From: Lewinella sp.
Lineage (GTDB): Bacteria; Bacteroidota; Bacteroidia; Chitinophagales; Saprospiraceae
NCBI GenBank assembly: GCA_026421165.1
Contig: JAPKCQ010000008.1
Coordinates: forward strand, 1-33,357
Length of the DNA stretch: 33,357 bases
Direction of reading: 5' to 3'
The position numbers and the translations under genes are program-made. Numbering within the stretch: position 1 is the stretch's first letter; the number at the start of each line of letters is the position of its first letter. Positions 32,937 through 33,357 of this stretch are shown here, one piece after another. The notes beneath the pieces are model-generated. The model saw only the letters and a program-made list of their open reading frames with translations. It searched no databases and was not told where the DNA came from.

Positions 32937-32957
32937 GGCGCGGGCGCGGGTGCAAAA
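32937..32957 (-). repeat. Dispersed motif copy (immediately upstream of elaA-like gene)
   Basis: Minus strand TTTTGCACCCGCGCCCGCGCC. Confidence 0.5.
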
Positions 32958-33196
32958 TGATCTTTTGAGCGTCCGGCTTCTTTCTTGCGATTGCTCTGGG
33001 AGGCTGGCGCTGCAATATCTCACAAAAAACATGTTTCTTATCGGTACGTTTAATGCTCAGCGAATAATTACGCATCTCTCCCCCCGAGCAGTATCAAATA
33101 GTACCTGAGATTGAGTCGCGTTTATCGGTTGCGGATGCGCTGGAGCGGGAGATTGGGGTGGCTTTTTTTGGGGGAGTTGGTTTGATTGCGGGGGGT

Positions 33197-33354
33197 TAGG
33201 GTCTCAAAGCGGCCCCTCTTTTCCGCTGGCGTAGCGCGGAGAGGAGGGGTTCTTTGAGCGCCTGGGTGTTTAGTGTTTAGTTGGCCCGGGCGCTCAAAGA
33301 ACCTCCATCCTTCGCTCGCTACGCGCGAAAGATGGAGGCCGCTTTGAGACCCTA
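33197..33354. repeat. 158-bp compound inverted repeat made of two inverted hairpin-bearing halves
   Basis: 18-bp perfect outer arms TAGGGTCTCAAAGCGGCC (33197-33214) / GGCCGCTTTGAGACCCTA (33337-33354); 15-bp perfect inner arms GGTTCTTTGAGCGCC (33248-33262) / GGCGCTCAAAGAACC (33289-33303); each half carries its own hairpin. Confidence 0.9.
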
Positions 33355-33357
33355 GGG

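Noticed and set aside
2077-32957. Dispersed motif as a Chi- or KOPS-like polar chromosome motif
   Set aside because: Copies are roughly balanced between strands in the window and are too long and variable; orientation bias would need whole-genome data.
1-33357. tRNA, rRNA, CRISPR arrays, prophage or IS elements
   Set aside because: No tRNA-like clover sequence with conserved T-loop, no regularly spaced long repeats, and no transposase or phage proteins recognised.

Overview
The window reads as a Bacteroidota chromosome segment, probably Saprospiria/Lewinella-like. That placement is inferred from protein character, PorQ, and TAnnTTTG-like -7 boxes. It is mostly housekeeping and cell-envelope genes: fructose-1,6-bisphosphatase (5'-truncated by the window), M20 amidohydrolase, rsmA/ksgA, two GNAT acetyltransferases (one ElaA-like), FKBP lipoprotein, YwqK/MORN-type lipoprotein, PorQ, NTF2-like protein, a large FAD/4Fe-4S oxidoreductase, an HD-Pycsar-effector-like membrane protein, DUF1232, HEAT-cyclophilin fusion, glucosaminidase-like protein, DUF805, EngB, NitT/TauT-type ABC permease plus ATPase, TonB-dependent receptor, secreted erythromycin-esterase-like protein, FtsK, two FtsX-family permeases, NamZ/DUF1343, DnaQ-GIY-YIG fusion, and a TonB_C-like secreted protein. 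I saw no rRNA, tRNA, CRISPR, prophage or transposase. The most unusual signals are outside ordinary annotation. (1) A short dispersed motif, about TTTGCACCTGCG-NNN-GCGCC, recurs at least ten times in both orientations. Copies lie in intergenic DNA and also in-frame inside protein linkers, where two orientation-specific peptides recur (PAxAP and TQVQ). This resembles a miniature protein-tolerated repeat. (2) A 158-bp compound inverted repeat at the right edge has two hairpin halves whose stems differ in sequence but stay paired around a shared GCGTAGCG core. (3) Heptamer tandem repeats, a second nested inverted repeat in a convergent intergenic region, and an orphan HD-PycTM-like fusion without a cyclase neighbour.
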